Notes: generated by a model from the letters alone, not told the origin. Shown: positions 1-7,054, counted from the first letter of the stretch. The stretch is DNA of 7,054 nt from an uncultured Porphyromonadaceae bacterium (GCA_905193395.1 CAJJOO010000074.1:1-7054), one strand, 5' to 3'. Program-made: numbers and translations.

Positions 1-23
1 TAAACCTTTAAAAATCTAATCCT

Positions 24-164
24 ATGAAAAAACAAAATTAATACTTACTTCTTTCTGCTGTTGCTATCGGTTATACGTACTCGACATGCCAAATGTTTCA
101 TGCCAGGAGTGATGTGAGCTGTTTTTTACTATTTTTTTGCACTAAAGCTGTGATTTTTATCTAA
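24..164 (+). pseudogene. Possible decayed small lipoprotein gene (early in-frame stop)
   Basis: An ATG at 24 opens a frame reading MKKQN, then a TAA stop at 39-41. The same frame continues open to a TAA at 162-164. The continuation starts YLLLSAVAIGYTYSTC, with Cys at 87-89. Taken together this looks like a lipoprotein signal peptide: a positively charged start, a hydrophobic core and a Cys. A single T-to-A change (TTA Leu to TAA) would explain the stop. The lipobox YSTC is poor, since Leu or another aliphatic residue is usual at -3. The mature part, about 24 residues ending in a Phe-rich stretch, resembles nothing I know. The stretch is AT-rich, unlike the GC-rich genes to its right. It could also be chance, a sequencing error, or the degraded end of an intergenic region. 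No function is proposed. Confidence 0.35.
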
Positions 165-169
165 ATTTG
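136..169 (+). promoter_or_regulatory. Bacteroidota-type promoter for the rnz operon
   Basis: TAAATTTG at 162-169 matches the Bacteroidota -7 box TAnnTTTG. A TTTG at 136-139 could be the -33 box, although the 22-base gap is slightly longer than usual. Transcription would begin a few bases after 169, leaving a very short leader before the ATG at 188. The box overlaps the TAA (162-164) that ends the upstream remnant frame. Confidence 0.55.
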
Positions 170-187
170 CAATCTGATACCACCCAT

Positions 188-1105
188 ATGTCGTATTTCA
201 ATGTCACCATATTAGGCTGCGGGTCGGCCACTCCTACTCTGCGGCACAATCCCAGTGCCCAGGCGGTGCGCTACCGCAACAAACTGATGCTCGTCGACTG
301 TGCGGAGGGCACCCAGCTGCAGCTGCGTCGTTACGGGCTGTCGTTTGCCAGAATCAGTGATATTTTTATCTCGCATCTTCACGGCGACCATTTCCTGGGG
401 CTGCCCGGATTGCTGTCGACCCTCGCCCTGCACGACACCGGCGGACATATCACCGTGCATACCTTTGCCGAGGGTGCCGAGGTGCTGAAACACATCATGG
501 ACGTGTTCTGCAACGACACGCCCTTCACAATCGACTACGACATCATCGAGCCGGAACGCGCCGTGATTCTCGACGACAAATCGCTGACCGTAGAGACCAT
601 TCCGCTGCATCACCGCGTCCCTACGGTAGGCTTCGTTTTCCGCGAGAAGCTCGGGCTGCGCCACCTGCGCGGCGAAATGGTGCGCTTCCACGAAATCCCC
701 GTGGCCATGCTGCCGCGGATAAAGGCCGGCGAGGACTACGTGCGCCCCGACGGGCGCGTGATAGCCAATGAACTGCTGACCACCGACCCGAATCCGCCGG
801 CATCGTATGCCTACCTGTCGGACACGGCATATTTCCCCGGCCTGGCACGGATGGTGGAAGGCGTGGAGACAATCTACCACGAATCCACCTACCTGGCCGA
901 CTGCGCTCACCTGGCGGCCAAACGCGGCCACTCCACGGCGGCCGAAGCGGGCATGACGGCCCGCGATGCAGGCGCCAAACGCCTGATTCTGGGCCATTAC
1001 TCGCAGCGCTATGACGACGACGAGGCTTTCGTGCGCGAAGCCGCCACCACGTTTGACGGAGAAATAATCGCCGCCCGTGAAGGGCTGAAAATCGACTTGA
1101 AATGA
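188..1105 (+). CDS. rnz: Ribonuclease Z (tRNA 3' endonuclease)
   Basis: This is a metallo-beta-lactamase-fold endonuclease that cuts the 3' trailer from precursor tRNAs so that CCA can be present or added; it acts in the cytoplasm. The protein is 305 residues, normal for the bacterial short form. Seen in the sequence: an N-terminal strand and glycine motif (LGCGSATPT, about residues 8-16), the zinc motif HLHGDH at 63-68, a histidine in HHRVP (about 142), Asp212 in YLSDTAYFPG, HEST (about 231-234) and His270 in GHYSQRY. This is the full zinc-ligand set of the family. The region between about 150 and 190 should hold the tRNA-binding arm. I chose the ATG at 188. The frame is open upstream to a TTG at 167, but that codon lies inside the likely -7 promoter box and cannot be on the transcript. 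The 3' end overlaps tadA by 4 bases (ATGA), which suggests translational coupling. Confidence 0.95.
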   Translation: MSYFNVTILGCGSATPTLRHNPSAQAVRYRNKLMLVDCAEGTQLQLRRYGLSFARISDIFISHLHGDHFLGLPGLLSTLALHDTGGHITVHTFAEGAEVLKHIMDVFCNDTPFTIDYDIIEPERAVILDDKSLTVETIPLHHRVPTVGFVFREKLGLRHLRGEMVRFHEIPVAMLPRIKAGEDYVRPDGRVIANELLTTDPNPPASYAYLSDTAYFPGLARMVEGVETIYHESTYLADCAHLAAKRGHSTAAEAGMTARDAGAKRLILGHYSQRYDDDEAFVREAATTFDGEIIAAREGLKIDLK

Positions 1106-1542
1106 CACAGGACGACAATTACTATATGGGGCTGGCGCTCGACGAGGCCCGCAAGGCCATGGAAGCGGGCGAAGTGCCCGTGGGAGCAGTCGTCGTGGCC
1201 GGGGGCCGCGTGGCTGGCCGCGGCCACAACCTCACCGAACGGCTGGGCGACGTGACGGCCCACGCCGAAATGCAGGCCATCACCGCCGCCGCAAACAGCC
1301 TAGGCGGCAAGTACCTGGACGACGCCACACTGTATGTGACCCTCGAACCCTGCCTGATGTGCGCCGGAGCCATCGGCTGGAGCCACTTGCGCCGCATCGT
1401 CATCGGCGCCGCCGACCCGCGGCGGGGCTATTCGACCCTGACAAAGGCCTCGCCCTTCCATCCGCGCGCCACCGTGGTGACCGGAGTGAGGGCCGACGAG
1501 TGTAGCGACCTTATTGTGAAATTCTTCAAAAACCACCGCTGA
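1102..1542 (+). CDS. tadA: tRNA-specific adenosine deaminase (A34 to inosine)
   Basis: TadA deaminates the wobble adenosine of tRNA-Arg(ACG) to inosine, allowing one tRNA to read CGU, CGC and CGA. It belongs to the zinc-dependent cytidine/deoxycytidylate deaminase superfamily and normally works as a homodimer. The 146-residue protein has both diagnostic motifs. HAE is at 54-56: His54 is a zinc ligand and Glu56 the proton shuttle. PCLMCAGA begins at 83, with Cys84 and Cys87 as the other zinc ligands. The stretch TAHAEMQAITAAANSLGGKYL and the later DPRRGY resemble Bacteroidales TadA proteins. A guanine deaminase of the same fold is a less likely alternative. The start overlaps the rnz stop by 4 bases, and the stop shares one base with the lpxB start (TGATG). 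Its place directly after rnz puts two tRNA maturation steps on one transcript. Confidence 0.93.
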   Translation: MTQDDNYYMGLALDEARKAMEAGEVPVGAVVVAGGRVAGRGHNLTERLGDVTAHAEMQAITAAANSLGGKYLDDATLYVTLEPCLMCAGAIGWSHLRRIVIGAADPRRGYSTLTKASPFHPRATVVTGVRADECSDLIVKFFKNHR

Positions 1543-2687
1543 TGCACTATTTCCTCATAGCCGGAGAAGCCTCGGGCGACCTCCACGCCGCCTCCCTTAT
1601 AACGGCCCTGCGGGAAGCCGATCCGGAAGCCCGCTTCACATTCCTGGGCGGCGATTTGATGGCGAAAGCCGCCGGCCGAGAACCGCTGATTCATTACAGC
1701 CGGATGGCCTTCATGGGATTCACCGACGTGCTGCTGAACGCCCGCACGGTGATGGGCAACATGTCGACGGCACGCCGCGCCCTGGAAGCCTCCGGGGCCG
1801 ACTGCTTCATCCCCGTCGACTATCCGTCGTTCAATCTGCGGATTGCCTCGCGCGCACATGCCCTGGGGATTCCGGTCTACTACTATATCTCGCCGAAAAT
1901 CTGGGCTTGGAAGCAGTGGCGCGTGCGCGACATCAAGGCCCTTGTACGCAAAGTACTGTGCATCCTGCCCTTCGAGCCTGACTTCTACCGCCGGCACGGC
2001 TACAACCGCGCCGTATACACCGGCAATCCTTCGGTCGAGGAAATGGCCGCCGCAATGGCCGCGGCGCCGGGACGCGAGGAATTCGCCGCCGCCCACCGCC
2101 TGCGCTCCAACCGCCCGTTCATAGCCCTACTGCCCGGCAGCCGACAGAGCGAGGTGAAGGCGAACCTGCCCATCATGGACGCCGCGGCGCGCCAGTTCCC
2201 GCAATACACCATCGCCGTGGCCGGCGCGCCCACGATTCCGAACAGCCTTTACCGACGATACACAAAATTTTCGGTGCTGCGCGATTCCACGACCGATCTG
2301 CTGGCCAATTCCCACGCTGCTCTGGTCACCTCGGGAACGGCCACGCTCGAAACCGCCCTGGCCGGGGTACCGCAGGTGGTGCTGTACCGCTCGAACGGCT
2401 CGCGGATGACATATTCGCTGATGAAATCGGTGCTCCATATCCCCTACGTTTCGCTGCCGAACCTGATTGCGGGCCGTGCCATCGTGGCCGAAATGCTGCT
2501 GCACCAATGCACGCCAGAGAGCGTCGTGGAGCAACTGCGCCGCCTGACGCCCGACAATTCGCCATACCGCGAACACTGCCTGGAAGGCTATGCCGAAATG
2601 CGTGAGCGCCTGGGCTCGCGGGCCGCCGCCGAACATGCCGCGAACGAAATAATATCAGACCTGAAACAATTACGCAAATCCAGATAA
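1542..2687 (+). CDS. lpxB: Lipid-A-disaccharide synthase
   Basis: LpxB is the GT19-family glycosyltransferase that joins UDP-2,3-diacylglucosamine and lipid X into the lipid A disaccharide at the inner face of the cytoplasmic membrane. The 381-residue length is normal. Visible family motifs are GEASGDLHAA at 8-17, PVDYPSFNLR at 91-100, YYISPKIWAWKQWR at 114-127, LPFEPDFY at 142-149, GNPSVEE at 161-167, LPGSRQSEV at 197-205 and SGTATLETALAGVP at 264-277. The last two belong to the nucleotide-sugar-binding half. GNP in place of the more common GHP at 161 matches my recollection of Bacteroidota homologues. No signal peptide is seen, as expected for a peripheral membrane enzyme. The start is fixed by the TGATG overlap with tadA and by the immediate MHYFLIAGEASGD family beginning. 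No other lipid A gene is in the window. Confidence 0.95.
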   Translation: MHYFLIAGEASGDLHAASLITALREADPEARFTFLGGDLMAKAAGREPLIHYSRMAFMGFTDVLLNARTVMGNMSTARRALEASGADCFIPVDYPSFNLRIASRAHALGIPVYYYISPKIWAWKQWRVRDIKALVRKVLCILPFEPDFYRRHGYNRAVYTGNPSVEEMAAAMAAAPGREEFAAAHRLRSNRPFIALLPGSRQSEVKANLPIMDAAARQFPQYTIAVAGAPTIPNSLYRRYTKFSVLRDSTTDLLANSHAALVTSGTATLETALAGVPQVVLYRSNGSRMTYSLMKSVLHIPYVSLPNLIAGRAIVAEMLLHQCTPESVVEQLRRLTPDNSPYREHCLEGYAEMRERLGSRAAAEHAANEIISDLKQLRKSR

Positions 2688-2691
2688 ACAG

Positions 2692-3207
2692 ATGAACAGC
2701 AGACCGAAAGATGCATCCGACGCCCGCGCGGCAGGCAAGAAACGCCGCATACTATTCGTGTGCCTGGGCAATATATGCCGTTCGCCGGCGGCCGAGGGTA
2801 TCTTCCGGCGCATCGTCGAGGAACATGGTGAGGCCGAGGAGTGGACAATCGATTCGGCCGGCATAGGCGACTGGCACACAGGCCAGTTGCCCGACAAACG
2901 CATGCAGGTGCACGCACGGCGCCGCGGTCTGGAACTGACCCACCACGCCAGGCAGGTGCGCAACTCGGATTTCGACGATTTCGACATGATAATAGGCATG
3001 GACGCCTCGAACGTGAGCGACCTCTGCGCCCTGGCCCCTACCCTGCATCATCTGGACAAAATCCGCCCGATGAGCGACTGGATGGGCGGCATCGCCACGC
3101 GCTACGACCACGTGCCCGACCCGTATTACGAAGGCGCCGAGGGCTTTGAACTGGTTCTGGACCTGCTGGAAGACGCCCTGGCGCGCCTTTACGAAGATTT
3201 AAAGTAA
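2692..3207 (+). CDS. Low-molecular-weight protein-tyrosine phosphatase
   Basis: This is a cytoplasmic phosphatase that removes phosphate from tyrosine through a cysteinyl-phosphate intermediate. The P-loop CLGNICRS (residues 24-31) fits C-X5-R-S, with nucleophile Cys24 and Arg30. The general acid is Asp143 in DPYY (143-146). Both essential elements are therefore intact in the 171-residue protein. The catalytic domain begins at about residue 18 (KRRILFVC). The first 17 residues are an extra polar, charged extension, and I see no alternative ATG between it and the P-loop. The gene starts 4 bases after lpxB, so it is probably cotranscribed. Homologues such as Wzb often pair with a tyrosine autokinase in capsule loci, but no kinase or capsule gene is nearby, so the substrate is unknown. 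Arsenate reductase of the same fold is unlikely given DPYY and the P-loop form. Confidence 0.9.
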   Translation: MNSRPKDASDARAAGKKRRILFVCLGNICRSPAAEGIFRRIVEEHGEAEEWTIDSAGIGDWHTGQLPDKRMQVHARRRGLELTHHARQVRNSDFDDFDMIIGMDASNVSDLCALAPTLHHLDKIRPMSDWMGGIATRYDHVPDPYYEGAEGFELVLDLLEDALARLYEDLK

Positions 3208-3231
3208 AAAATTCGACCTATTTGCGGTCGA
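3206..3231 (-). terminator. Rho-independent terminator of the rpiB-miaA operon
   Basis: On the minus strand a 6-bp stem, TCGACC (3231-3226) with GGTCGA (3218-3213), closes a 7-base loop GCAAATA. It is followed by one A and then six Ts (3211-3206). The miaA stop TAG (3220-3218) runs from the loop into the stem, so the terminator begins inside the miaA coding sequence. The T run overlaps the last codons of the convergent phosphatase gene. Read on the plus strand, the same hairpin has no T run after it, so it is a one-direction terminator by sequence. Confidence 0.8.
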
Positions 3232-4116
3232 TGAGCGACAAGACGGCGTCGAGGGCGTCGTCGGGCGGCAGCATTACGGCCGGACGGACTGTCGGCCGCG
3301 CCAGCCACGTGAGTTGCTTGCGGGCATAGGTGCGCGTGTTCTTGGCAATACGCGCCACGGCCTCGGGGAGGCTCATCTGCCCGTCGAAATAAGCGAACAT
3401 TTCCTTATAGCCCACCGTGTTGAGGGCGTTGAGGTGGCGCAGGGGATAGACCCGGCGTGCCTCGTCGACAAGCCCGTCGGCCACCATACGGTCGACGCGG
3501 GCGTTTATGCGCTCGTAGAGCAGCGGCCGCGGCAGGTCGAGGGCAACCTTGACGATGCGGAAGGGACGCTCGGCGCCGGCGCGGCGCAAAGATGTGTATG
3601 TGACGCCCGAGGCAAGGATGATTTCAAGGGCGTGAGCCACACGGCGCGTGTTGGCGCGGTCGACCACGGCGCCGTATTCGGGGTCGAGATTGTCCAGCAA
3701 AGCCAGCATGCCCGGCAGGCCGTGGTCGCGGTCAAGGTCGGCCACGCGCTGACGGACCTCGGGGCTGATGTCGGGCAGGGGGTCGATGCCGTCGGTCACG
3801 GCGTCGACATACATCATCGAGCCACCGCACATCACCTGGACGGGATTCTCGGCGAACAGCCCGGGCAGCAGGGCCATGACATCGGCCTCGAAGCGTGCCG
3901 CGCTGTAATAGTCGGTCAGCGAAAGCGTGCCGACAAAGTGGTGGCGCACAGCGGCGAGGTCGGCAGCCGACGGTGCCACCGTACCTATGGGAATCTCGTG
4001 GTAAACCTGGCGCGAGTCGGCCGAAATTATATCGCAGCCAAGCCGACGCGCCAGAGCCACAGCCAACGAGGATTTCCCCGAGGCTGTGGCTCCGGTGATG
4101 ACGACGAGGACAGGCG

Positions 4117-4120
<4 letters not shown>
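3218..4120 (-). CDS. miaA: tRNA dimethylallyltransferase
   Basis: MiaA transfers a dimethylallyl group from DMAPP to N6 of A37 in tRNAs that read codons beginning with U, the first step toward ms2i6A. The 300-residue protein shows the P-loop GATASGKS (10-17), DSRQVY (35-40), [10 protein letters not shown] (99-108, in place of the commoner GGTGLY/GGTMLY), [10 protein letters not shown] (157-166), TVGYKE (235-240) and the basic [10 protein letters not shown] (263-272) near the C-terminus. IPIGT for the usual D-IGT at 43-47 and the GGSMMY variant fit my recollection of Bacteroidales MiaA proteins, which often occur as two paralogues per genome; the second may be elsewhere. The start is GTG (4120-4118), overlapping the pepT stop by 4 bases (GTGA). 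This implies expression coupled to pepT. The 3' end is folded into the operon terminator. Confidence 0.93.
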
Positions 4121-5346
<1,226 letters not shown>

Positions 5347-5386
5347 ATGCGGAAGAAATGAGGTTGACAGGTTGATATTCTGTGGA

Positions 5387-6205
5387 TTACTTCTCGGCGG
5401 GAGCGCTCAGCACCGAACGCCAGGGGAAGGCCTGCGAGATGGACTTGTCGCTGTTCAGGGCGGCGTAGGTCACCTTCACGCCGTCAATGCCGAGGCTTTT
5501 GAGCATCTCCACAAAAGGCTCATTGAGCACACCCAGGGATTCGAAAGCATCGTGGAAGGGCGTAAGGTAGATACGAGTGAGGCTGCCCTGACGCCAGCCG
5601 GCATAGGCCTTTTCCGACGGCCAGGTGACGGTGTATTCCAGGAAACTCTTCTGCACGGCGGCCTCGACATTGTCGGCGCCGGCATAGGCGGTAGCGACCG
5701 GCAGGCCGGCCGACATGGCGGCGCACAACTGCTGCTTGACGCGCGGAGCGTTCAACTGCGAGGTCTTGGCCTTCAGCAGGTGCGAGATGCTCTCGGCCGA
5801 ATACGAGCAAGGAGCGGCCGACGCAGTGCCGTCGGTGATGGTGACGACCACAGAACCGGAATTCTCTTTAAGAGCCGAAACCACCTGTTTCACAACGTCG
5901 CCGGGGGCTGACTTGAGTTGCTGGGCCATGAAATAGTCAAGCATGGCATCGCCCAGTGCCGGCACAGAAATCAGCGAATCCGAGAAGGTGACATTCACCT
6001 TGATATCAGGTTCGGCTACCGTCACGTCAACGGCCTTGACAGGCGACGGAGCCTCGGCATAGGGTTTCAGAAGCGAATCCACAGCCTCGGCGGCCGACTG
6101 AAGATTCTGCAATTTATCGGCCTTGGAATCGCCGCACGAAGCAAGCGAAAAGATAGCGGCTACAGCCACGGCGGCCACAGCGGCCAGGGATGAGAGTCTG
6201 TTCAT
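5387..6205 (-). CDS. Unrecognised lipoprotein with two similar alpha/beta units
   Basis: I do not recognise this 272-residue protein. Residues 1-23 form a signal peptide: MNR, an Ala/Val-rich core, then the lipobox LASC with lipidated Cys24. It should be exported and anchored in the envelope. The residues after Cys (GDSKADK) are not a clear surface-export signal, so outer-leaflet display is undecided. The mature part appears to hold two related units, about 64-145 and 184-266. Each has a beta strand ([11 protein letters not shown] and [11 protein letters not shown]), then helical sequence, then a Val-rich strand (SVVVTITD and [10 protein letters not shown]) and a final Ser/Ile-rich segment. 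No catalytic motif is evident. Only three Cys occur (24, 133, 161). It lies 48 bases after rpiB and 40 before pepT with no obvious promoter of its own, so it may be in that operon, though nothing links it to sugar or peptide metabolism. The ATG at 6205-6203 begins directly with the signal peptide. Confidence 0.85.
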   Translation of the reverse strand: MNRLSSLAAVAAVAVAAIFSLASCGDSKADKLQNLQSAAEAVDSLLKPYAEAPSPVKAVDVTVAEPDIKVNVTFSDSLISVPALGDAMLDYFMAQQLKSAPGDVVKQVVSALKENSGSVVVTITDGTASAAPCSYSAESISHLLKAKTSQLNAPRVKQQLCAAMSAGLPVATAYAGADNVEAAVQKSFLEYTVTWPSEKAYAGWRQGSLTRIYLTPFHDAFESLGVLNEPFVEMLKSLGIDGVKVTYAALNSDKSISQAFPWRSVLSAPAEK

Positions 6206-6253
6206 AACGATTGATTTTACAGAAGGATTATCGTGATTTATGGGGAAAGCGGG

Positions 6254-6715
6254 TCAGTCGGCGCGACAGAGGTCGCGCACGGGAATCTTCTCGATGCGGC
6301 GTTCATGGCGTCCGCCCTCGAAAGGCGTTTTCAGGAACACGTCGACACATTCCAGCGCAGTCTGCGGGTCGATGAAACGCGCCGGAAGCGAAAGGACATT
6401 CGCATTGTTGTGCACGCGGGCCAGGCGGGCCAGTTCAGGCAGCCAGCACAGAGCCGCACGGATGCCCTGATGCTTGTTAAGCGTCATCGAAATGCCGTTA
6501 CCACTGCCACAGATGGCAATGCCGCAGCGGCACTCGCCGCGCTCAATTGCCTCGGCACAGGGATGCGCGAAGTCAGGATAATCGCAACTATCCGACGAAA
6601 AAGTGCCGAAATCCACGAATTCCAGGCCCAGGTCGCGCAGATGCGCCTGGATGATGCCCTTGAGTTCAAAACCGGCATGGTCGCTGCACATGCCTATGGG
6701 AAGAATCTTATTCAT
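6254..6715 (-). CDS. rpiB: Ribose-5-phosphate isomerase B
   Basis: RpiB interconverts ribose 5-phosphate and ribulose 5-phosphate in the non-oxidative pentose phosphate pathway, supplying ribose for nucleotides. Members of the RpiB/LacA/LacB family are usually about 150 residues; this one is 153. Seen: SDHAGFELK at 11-19, CDYPDFAHP at 44-52, the active-site loop GIAICGSGNGIS at 65-76 with catalytic Cys69 and Ser71 where Thr is common, HNNANVLSLPARF at 102-114, and the C-terminal basic HERRIEKI at 137-144 that binds phosphate. The LacA/LacB subunits of galactose-6-phosphate isomerase share the fold, but the HNNANVLSLPAR and CGSGNG loops favour RpiB. The start ATG (6715-6713) gives the expected MNKILPIGMCSDHAG. 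It is the first gene of the minus-strand operon and has a leader of about 85 nt. Confidence 0.93.
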   Translation of the reverse strand: MNKILPIGMCSDHAGFELKGIIQAHLRDLGLEFVDFGTFSSDSCDYPDFAHPCAEAIERGECRCGIAICGSGNGISMTLNKHQGIRAALCWLPELARLARVHNNANVLSLPARFIDPQTALECVDVFLKTPFEGGRHERRIEKIPVRDLCRAD

Positions 6716-6751
6716 AACTCAAAATATAAAAAAGTAACTACCAATAACAAT

Positions 6752-6780
6752 GCCCGGAAAGCCACAAAAGTTGACCGGGC
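6752..6780 (-). other. Stem-loop in the rpiB mRNA leader
   Basis: GCCCGG (6752-6757) and CCGGGC (6775-6780) form a perfect 6-bp inverted repeat around 17 bases. It lies about 36 bases upstream of the rpiB ATG and downstream of the proposed rpiB promoter, so it would be in the mRNA leader. No T run follows it directly, so it is not a standard terminator. It matches no riboswitch I recognise. A role in mRNA stability or translation is possible but unproven. Confidence 0.4.
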
Positions 6781-6806
6781 GGCCACGGCAGCCCCTTAAA
6801 TAATCG

Positions 6807-6814
6807 CAAAAATA
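6807..6814 (-). promoter_or_regulatory. -7 promoter box facing rpiB
   Basis: On the minus strand this reads TATTTTTG, a match to the Bacteroidota TAnnTTTG. Transcription would start near 6800 and give a leader of about 85 nt before rpiB. No TTTG lies at the ideal distance upstream; the nearest (6832-6829) is too close at 14 bases, so the -33 box is weak or absent. It sits in an AT-rich stretch shared with the divergent tRNA promoter. Confidence 0.5.
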
Positions 6815-6836
6815 CGAATTTTTTTCATCAAAACAC

Positions 6837-6865
6837 TTGCAATTGAAAAAAAAGTCGTAACTTTG
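6837..6865 (+). promoter_or_regulatory. Bacteroidota-type promoter facing tRNA-Leu
   Basis: TAACTTTG at 6858-6865 matches TAnnTTTG, with TTG at 6837-6839 (18 bases upstream) as a plausible -33 box. Transcription would begin near 6872 and run about 130 nt before the tRNA at 7000. The sequence switches sharply from AT-rich to GC-rich just after the box, as expected at a promoter edge in a GC-rich genome. Confidence 0.6.
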
Positions 6866-6871
6866 TCGACG

Positions 6872-6999
6872 CAAAACGTCCCCCACCCCGTCCGAGGGCC
6901 ACGGCAAGCGAGCCGCACCGTCCCGGACAAACAAAAAAGGGGGCCTTCGCGCCGGCACCTCTCTACCAAGCACCGGCCCGACGGCGGGACTACACAAAT
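6872..6999 (+). other. GC-rich, hairpin-rich leader upstream of tRNA-Leu
   Basis: There is no credible gene between the proposed start site and the tRNA. The sequence can fold. GTCCG-A-GGG (6890-6898) pairs with TCCCGGAC (6921-6928) with one bulged A and one G-U pair. It encloses a second hairpin, CGGC (6902-6905) with GCCG (6912-6915), around AAGCGA. Further on, GCCGG (6951-6955) can pair with CCGGC (6973-6977). Alternatively GGGCC (6941-6945) can pair with GGCCC (6975-6979); these two pairings exclude each other. An A-rich spacer (6929-6938) separates the two halves. It may be a precursor-tRNA 5' leader removed by RNase P, or contain a small RNA of unknown type. Confidence 0.4.
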
Positions 7000-7054
7000 G
7001 CCCAGGTGGCGGAATGGTAGACGCGCTCGTTTCAGGTGCGAGTGCTGAGAGGCG
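7000..7054 (+). tRNA. tRNA-Leu (anticodon CAG), truncated by window end
   Basis: The sequence reads as the 5' part of a class II leucine tRNA. The acceptor strand GCCCAGG is at 7000-7006. TG occupies positions 8-9. The D stem is GCG (7009-7011) with CGC (7022-7024), around GAATGGTAGA. The anticodon stem is CTCGT (7026-7030) with GCGAG (7038-7042), with one G-U pair. The loop is TTCAGGT, with anticodon CAG at 7033-7035, reading CUG. The TGCTGAGAGGCG that follows begins the long variable arm typical of tRNA-Leu. The T arm and 3' acceptor strand lie beyond the window. Position 37 is G, so this tRNA would be methylated by TrmD rather than prenylated by the MiaA encoded nearby. Confidence 0.92.

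Noticed and set aside
212..1108. 298-residue open frame antisense to rnz
   Set aside because: It lies opposite a clear RNase Z gene, has low-complexity Val/Gly/Ala/His/Arg-rich sequence and no recognisable motif. Long antisense frames are expected in GC-rich coding DNA.
1428..2096. 222-residue minus-strand frame across tadA and lpxB
   Set aside because: It crosses the junction of two well-supported plus-strand genes and has no recognisable domain or start context.
6715..6735. TATATTTTG on the minus strand just upstream of the rpiB ATG as a second promoter
   Set aside because: It has one base too many for TAnnTTTG and lies only about 6 bases from the ATG, which would leave essentially no leader.
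6781..6906. Ten-base direct repeat GGCCACGGCA at 6781-6790 and 6897-6906
   Set aside because: It is short and of a composition common in this GC-rich sequence. The two copies sit in different contexts with no further similarity around them, so chance is the simplest explanation.
6890..6940. Hairpin at 6890-6928 as a transcription terminator
   Set aside because: It is followed by an A-rich stretch on the plus strand, not Ts, and has no suitable T run directly after it on the minus strand.
6863..7048. 61-residue plus-strand frame between the promoter and the window end
   Set aside because: It starts at a TTG inside the promoter box and reads through most of the tRNA gene. Its Arg/Pro-rich sequence is typical of GC-rich non-coding DNA.

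Overview
The window is a GC-rich piece of a bacterial chromosome, most likely from the order Bacteroidales (Bacteroidota). Three signs support this. Promoter-like boxes have the Bacteroidota form TAnnTTTG, not TATAAT. Most start codons lack a Shine-Dalgarno sequence. The MiaA, TadA, LpxB and RpiB proteins carry sequence variants familiar from Bacteroidales. The lipid A gene shows a Gram-negative envelope. The family cannot be fixed from sequence alone; the GC richness would fit a Muribaculaceae- or Alistipes-like lineage.

Layout. Positions 1-165 are AT-rich and hold what looks like the remains of a small lipoprotein gene with an early stop, followed by a promoter. A tight plus-strand operon runs from 188 to 3207: rnz (tRNA 3' end maturation), tadA (A-to-I editing of the tRNA wobble base), lpxB (lipid A disaccharide synthesis) and a low-molecular-weight protein-tyrosine phosphatase. 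Its genes overlap or nearly touch. A convergent minus-strand operon runs from 6715 down to 3218: rpiB (pentose phosphate isomerase), an unrecognised lipoprotein, pepT (tripeptidase) and miaA (tRNA A37 prenylation). The operons meet tail to tail with only 10 bases between stop codons, and a rho-independent terminator for the minus-strand operon is folded into that junction.

Positions 6716-6999 are a divergent regulatory region. It carries one promoter-like box facing rpiB and another facing a tRNA-Leu(CAG) gene, which starts at 7000 and is cut by the window end. Between the second promoter and the tRNA lies about 130 nt of GC-rich sequence with several possible hairpins and no convincing ORF.

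The window is mostly housekeeping: translation and tRNA maturation, lipid A synthesis, peptide turnover and sugar phosphate metabolism. I found no mobile element, CRISPR array, defence system or biosynthetic cluster. The least explained items are the two-unit lipoprotein, the tRNA leader and the interrupted lipoprotein remnant at the left edge.
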